Of a stretch of DNA of 64,000 nt, positions 61,392 through 64,000 are shown piece by piece. The notes below the pieces were generated by a model that was not told the DNA's origin, searched no databases, and saw only the letters and a list, made by a program, of their open reading frames with translations. The first letter of the stretch is position 1, and every line of letters begins with the position of its first letter. Source of the DNA: Cladocopium goreaui (Eukaryota > Sar > Dinophyceae > Suessiales > Symbiodiniaceae); contig CAMXCT020000370.1 in the NCBI GenBank assembly GCA_947184155.2, positions 82,392-146,391 of the forward strand. Direction: 5' to 3'. Made by a program: the position numbers and the translations under genes.

Positions 61392-61928
61392 ATGGCAGCA
61401 GCAGGTGAGAAGAGATTGTCCCAAGGTGTCCTCAACAGAGCTGACTTGCAGTTGGGCGTCCAAGCCTTCTTGCGGTGGGATCCAGCACTCAAGGAGAAGA
61501 GCGCGTTCGAGCTGGAAAATGCTCGTGAGGCTTTGATTTTTTGCCAGCCTTTCTTCAAGGAAGACCGCACCAGGTCATGTGCGCTTGCCTGTGCCATCAT
61601 GTTTTTGACCATCCTTCAGATGACGCTGGACCGCCCTGGCACAGAGCCCACAGACTGTACATGGACCGCTCACCTTTACACCAGGTCTGGACAAATCCAG
61701 CCTATGCAAGAGAAGATCGAGAAATGTCCAGCTTTGACATCGCGCGACTTGCTTGCAGGAAAGGTTGGTGAGTTGGATAACGCTGCTTCTTTTCTTTTGG
61801 GCGCCATCAACGCCATGCCTCATGACCTGCTGCCCCAGGCGCCGCATTTCGAAGGCTGTTTCGCTTGCCTGGACGACTTGTTGGTGCATATGAAGTTTCG
61901 ACTTCACCAAAGTTCTTCTGCTAGTTAG
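61392..61928 (+). CDS. 178-residue intronless ORF, hypothetical protein
   Basis: Starts MAAAGEKRLSQGVLNRADLQ and continues LGVQAFLRWDPALKEKSAFE and LENAREALIFCQPFFKEDRT. A moderately hydrophobic segment (CALACAIMFLTILQMTL, residues about 63-79) is too polar at its edges to be called a membrane helix firmly. The tail reads FEGCFACLDDLLVHMKFRLH then SSSAS. A non-ATG extension upstream to 61362 exists, but the ATG is preferred. Being intronless, following a possible SL relict and sitting in a same-strand row of ORFs fits a retroposed or tandemly organised dinoflagellate gene. No family recognised. Confidence 0.5.
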   Translation: MAAAGEKRLSQGVLNRADLQLGVQAFLRWDPALKEKSAFELENAREALIFCQPFFKEDRTRSCALACAIMFLTILQMTLDRPGTEPTDCTWTAHLYTRSGQIQPMQEKIEKCPALTSRDLLAGKVGELDNAASFLLGAINAMPHDLLPQAPHFEGCFACLDDLLVHMKFRLHQSSSAS

Positions 61929-62137
61929 GTTCGAGACCGAGGCATGTGAGCTGAACAAATGTCCTTTGGTGCTGCTCGCTTTCGCATAAACACAGTGGCC
62001 CCGAGAACGACCCGGAAACTTTCAAGGAGGACATCGCCCTTAATATCGAAACCTCCTGTAACGCCAAAGTTATTGATTGATCATAGCTCGACAGACATTA
62101 TAAGGAAGGCCTTGCAAGGTCTCCTGCGCACAAGCCT

Positions 62138-62162
62138 GTTTTCAAGGAGGTGTTGCCTCCTT
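62138..62162. other. Hairpin AAGGAGG-TGTTG-CCTCCTT followed by T-rich sequence
   Basis: A perfect 7-bp stem with a 5-base loop, then TGTTAAAATTT, about 215 bp after the stop of the 61392 ORF. It looks like a bacterial terminator but is here in a eukaryotic context. It uses the same AAGGAGG/CCTCCTT arms as the hairpins at 60465 and 58.8-59.0 kb. Confidence 0.6.
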
Positions 62163-62169
62163 TGTTAAA

Positions 62170-63370
62170 ATTTATGGGAGGCGCCGCTGTAAAGTTTGTG
62201 GAGGGCGCCACCGCGCAGAGCGGGGAGGGGCTCTGTGCCACAACAAAAACACCAGAATCACCTACTATACACATCGGATCTTTGCACAGTGACGCTTAGC
62301 ATCAGTCATATTTGTTTTCTAGTTATAACTGATCGATTTGTAAACATCCGGAACACCATTCTTCAGTTATAAATCCACATTACCACCCACTAAATAAAAG
62401 CAACGCCAATAACTTCATCACAGAAGCACCTTCAATCAGCACAAAGAACCTTACTAAATCCACCCCAGCTTAGCTGAAGAGGAGTGATCAAAAACCGACC
62501 TAGTCAACTATTCCGCTGGGAAGCTGAACATTACTCTCTCCCATTCCTCAAGCTCAACAGTTCCTGGTTTTATCAAATAGATCCAAATAGAATCTTTTCC
62601 CAACCTCTTCGCCCTCTTTGCTGATGCAACTGCCCAGCTTCAGAAATGTTCCACCTGGCAATGCAATGCAATAGATCGCGATGGGGCACAATGGGGCACA
62701 TGAGGTGCCCAGGTACCAAACCGACAAACAGCCTGGCTGAGGCTGATATCCATCAGTGAATGATACGCACAATCTTGGGTTTGGTCCTGGTACAGTTTGG
62801 TGGATTTAGCATGAAGCAACGACCTGCAATGCGTCTTCCTGAGGCCTTCTGATCGACTCTGGTAGCAAATTACATGTTCTTGTGTCTGCTTTCAATAGTT
62901 CTTTAGTCCTGCATATATTGTGGACATCATATTATGACATCATTCTGCTAATGCCTGCCGCGGATCACGACGGGATAACAGGGGTATGACGTCTAAACTC
63001 TAGACTCTACAATGTTGGTCTTCCCGGGTGACTCTGTGTTGTTCTTAGTCCACTTCTCAGAAGCAATCAATGCGATTGAGTTCCAAACTGAAGTCTGGCA
63101 CCCGTACTCCTTCGTCGAGCTGCAATGCATGGACACCTTCAGCAAAAGCAGCTCCAAACTCTATGTCAAAATTAAAATCACTGGACTGTGATTGATGGTG
63201 GGTAGTGTCAAAACAACTTTTTCCCACAACACAAATCAAAGTAGCAATATTTTTATCTCGCAGCTGCAATCCACCGGAAACCATTGATCAGGATGGACTT
63301 TTGTACCCTTTTCTGACGGTATCTACAAGATTTTGACATACTTTCCATGGGGACTTTCCAAGAGAGGACT
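62170..63370. other. No gene seen
   Basis: A GC-rich patch GGAGGCGCCGCTGTAAAG...GGAGGGCGCCACCGCGCAG at 62175-62225 contains a repeated GGAGG(G)CGCC word. The rest is unremarkable unique sequence. Confidence 0.4.
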
Positions 63371-63375
63371 GACCT

Positions 63376-63768
63376 GTGCCAAACAATACTGATTGCATCA
63401 AAGTGCCAGGAGCCCAGGCGGACAACTGCAGACGCCACTTCTGCCAGAGCTGCCTGCACTGCGTTGATTCGAACTTGAACTTGGCAAAGCTTGGCAATGG
63501 CATGTTTCTCCAAGATCATACAATGCCTTGGCAATCCTTTTTTTCTGTCAAACTTTCCAAACGAAAGCAGTCAAACTCGACAGCTGAGCAATGGGATGAG
63601 ATCGATCCAGTGGCGGGAGCTGTACAACTGAGATCAGCTGGGCCATATCCATGCAGAGCTTCACAAGAGCCTAGAGTTGGTACCTGGCAGGGTGAAGAAA
63701 GAGGAAGATACAGGCAGCGGATGGAACGGAACAACTTCATTCTCAATCCTGGAACAGTCCAAAATTAA
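63376..63768 (+). CDS. 130-codon ORF, low support
   Basis: The plus-strand ORF reads HFCQSCLHCVDSNLNLAKLG, SKRKQSNSTAEQWDEIDPVA and RGRYRQRMERNNFILNPG to TAA. The antisense strand is open over much of the same span. Length alone is within chance expectation; no domain recognised. Confidence 0.25.
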   Translation: MPNNTDCIKVPGAQADNCRRHFCQSCLHCVDSNLNLAKLGNGMFLQDHTMPWQSFFSVKLSKRKQSNSTAEQWDEIDPVAGAVQLRSAGPYPCRASQEPRVGTWQGEERGRYRQRMERNNFILNPGTVQN

Positions 63769-64000
63769 AAAGTCTGTATATTCACAGGTCAGCCAACAAT
63801 ATAGTATAAACTATAATGGGGCTAAACCACAATCCGTTCAGCTCTCAGTCCTTTTGAACCAACGCTACAGAGTAGATCGATGATATATACACTACATGGT
63901 TTTACTGCAGGAGTTTTTACACCCCCCTCGGGCGAGCAGGGACGACTGCGGAGAACGAATAACCCAGAAGAGCATACCCTCGCGGGTAGCCAAATCTGTT
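63769..64000. other. No gene seen at right edge
   Basis: AT-rich then GC-rich sequence (CCCCCCTCGGGCGAGCAGGG). Too short to interpret. Confidence 0.4.

Noticed and set aside
58800-62165. AAGGAGG words as Shine-Dalgarno sites
   Set aside because: The window is nuclear DNA of a eukaryote, and the words are not positioned before start codons.
62138-62175. Rho-independent terminator
   Set aside because: Stem plus T-rich tail fits the shape, but the host type makes that function unlikely; kept only as a hairpin.
62972-62983. GGGATAACAGGG, the core of the I-SceI homing site
   Set aside because: Only 14 of 18 site positions match and no homing endonuclease or intron is near; treated as coincidence.
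1-64000. Complete DinoSL sequence or SL RNA gene
   Set aside because: Both strands were scanned by eye for GCCATTTTGGCTCAAG; only partial matches (18793, 61360, and GGCTCAAG at 54791) were seen.

Overview
This window looks like nuclear DNA of a dinoflagellate, most probably a Symbiodiniaceae alga. That rests on three things. First, there is very little intact long coding sequence, and the plausible coding frames are short blocks bounded by GT/AG signals, as in intron-rich dinoflagellate genes. Second, there is an extreme load of structured tandem and dispersed repeats. Third, several repeat translations match, from my memory only, translations common in Symbiodinium protein predictions (FYTQ/LLHT/FTHR runs, MPED/MPDR runs, WHLATSTF-type runs, NGKSY...MDDLG-type pieces). 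No rRNA or tRNA gene, CRISPR array, operon or complete DinoSL sequence was found. A 100-base run of N (13619-13718) is an assembly gap, so order across it is a scaffold claim.

Layout. 1-1000: AT-rich 10-bp satellite and degenerate tetranucleotide DNA. 1-6 kb: weak minus-strand exon candidates, including a phase-consistent three-exon small gene at 4.8-4.2 kb. 6.1-6.65 kb: a 515-bp MITE. 7.2-10.1 and 15.6-18.7 kb: two nearly identical copies of a 3-kb terminal-inverted-repeat element; copy 2 is complete with an 8-bp target duplication, copy 1 has lost its right end. 10.1-12.8 kb: a modular composite satellite (family 1), which recurs at 47.5-49.5 kb with the same module order. 14-31 kb, outside element copy 2: mostly minus-strand candidate exons, the best being three consecutive phase-0 exons at 20.78-19.88 kb and a 300-codon open frame at 22.36-21.46 kb. 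31.8-32.55 and 44.1-44.9 kb: a second modular composite satellite (family 2), followed at 32.6-33.8 kb by another nested array. 34-44 kb: unique-looking DNA with weak exon candidates and two inverted copies of a short palindrome-ended element. 45.1-45.8 kb: a 12-bp satellite with higher-order structure. 50.25-54.5 kb: about 3.25 tandem copies of a 1.3-kb unit. 58.7-62.2 kb: a plus-strand stretch with a frameshifted BED-type zinc-finger-like gene, two small intronless ORFs, and many hairpin-forming CAAGGAGG motifs.

The most interesting signal is not a gene. It is the pair of dispersed composite satellite families. In each family single-copy anchor sequences bracket several unrelated tandem arrays in a fixed order; array unit lengths are kept between loci (72 and 72 bp; 16 and 16 bp; 12 and 12 bp; 41 and 40 bp) while unit sequences diverge. 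This looks like a class of mobile or recombining modular repeat whose arrays evolve locus by locus.

Limits. Coding calls were made by eye. At this base composition open frames of about 100 codons are expected by chance, so most exon calls have low confidence and rest on splice signals and phase agreement. Long open frames inside tandem arrays were not called as genes.
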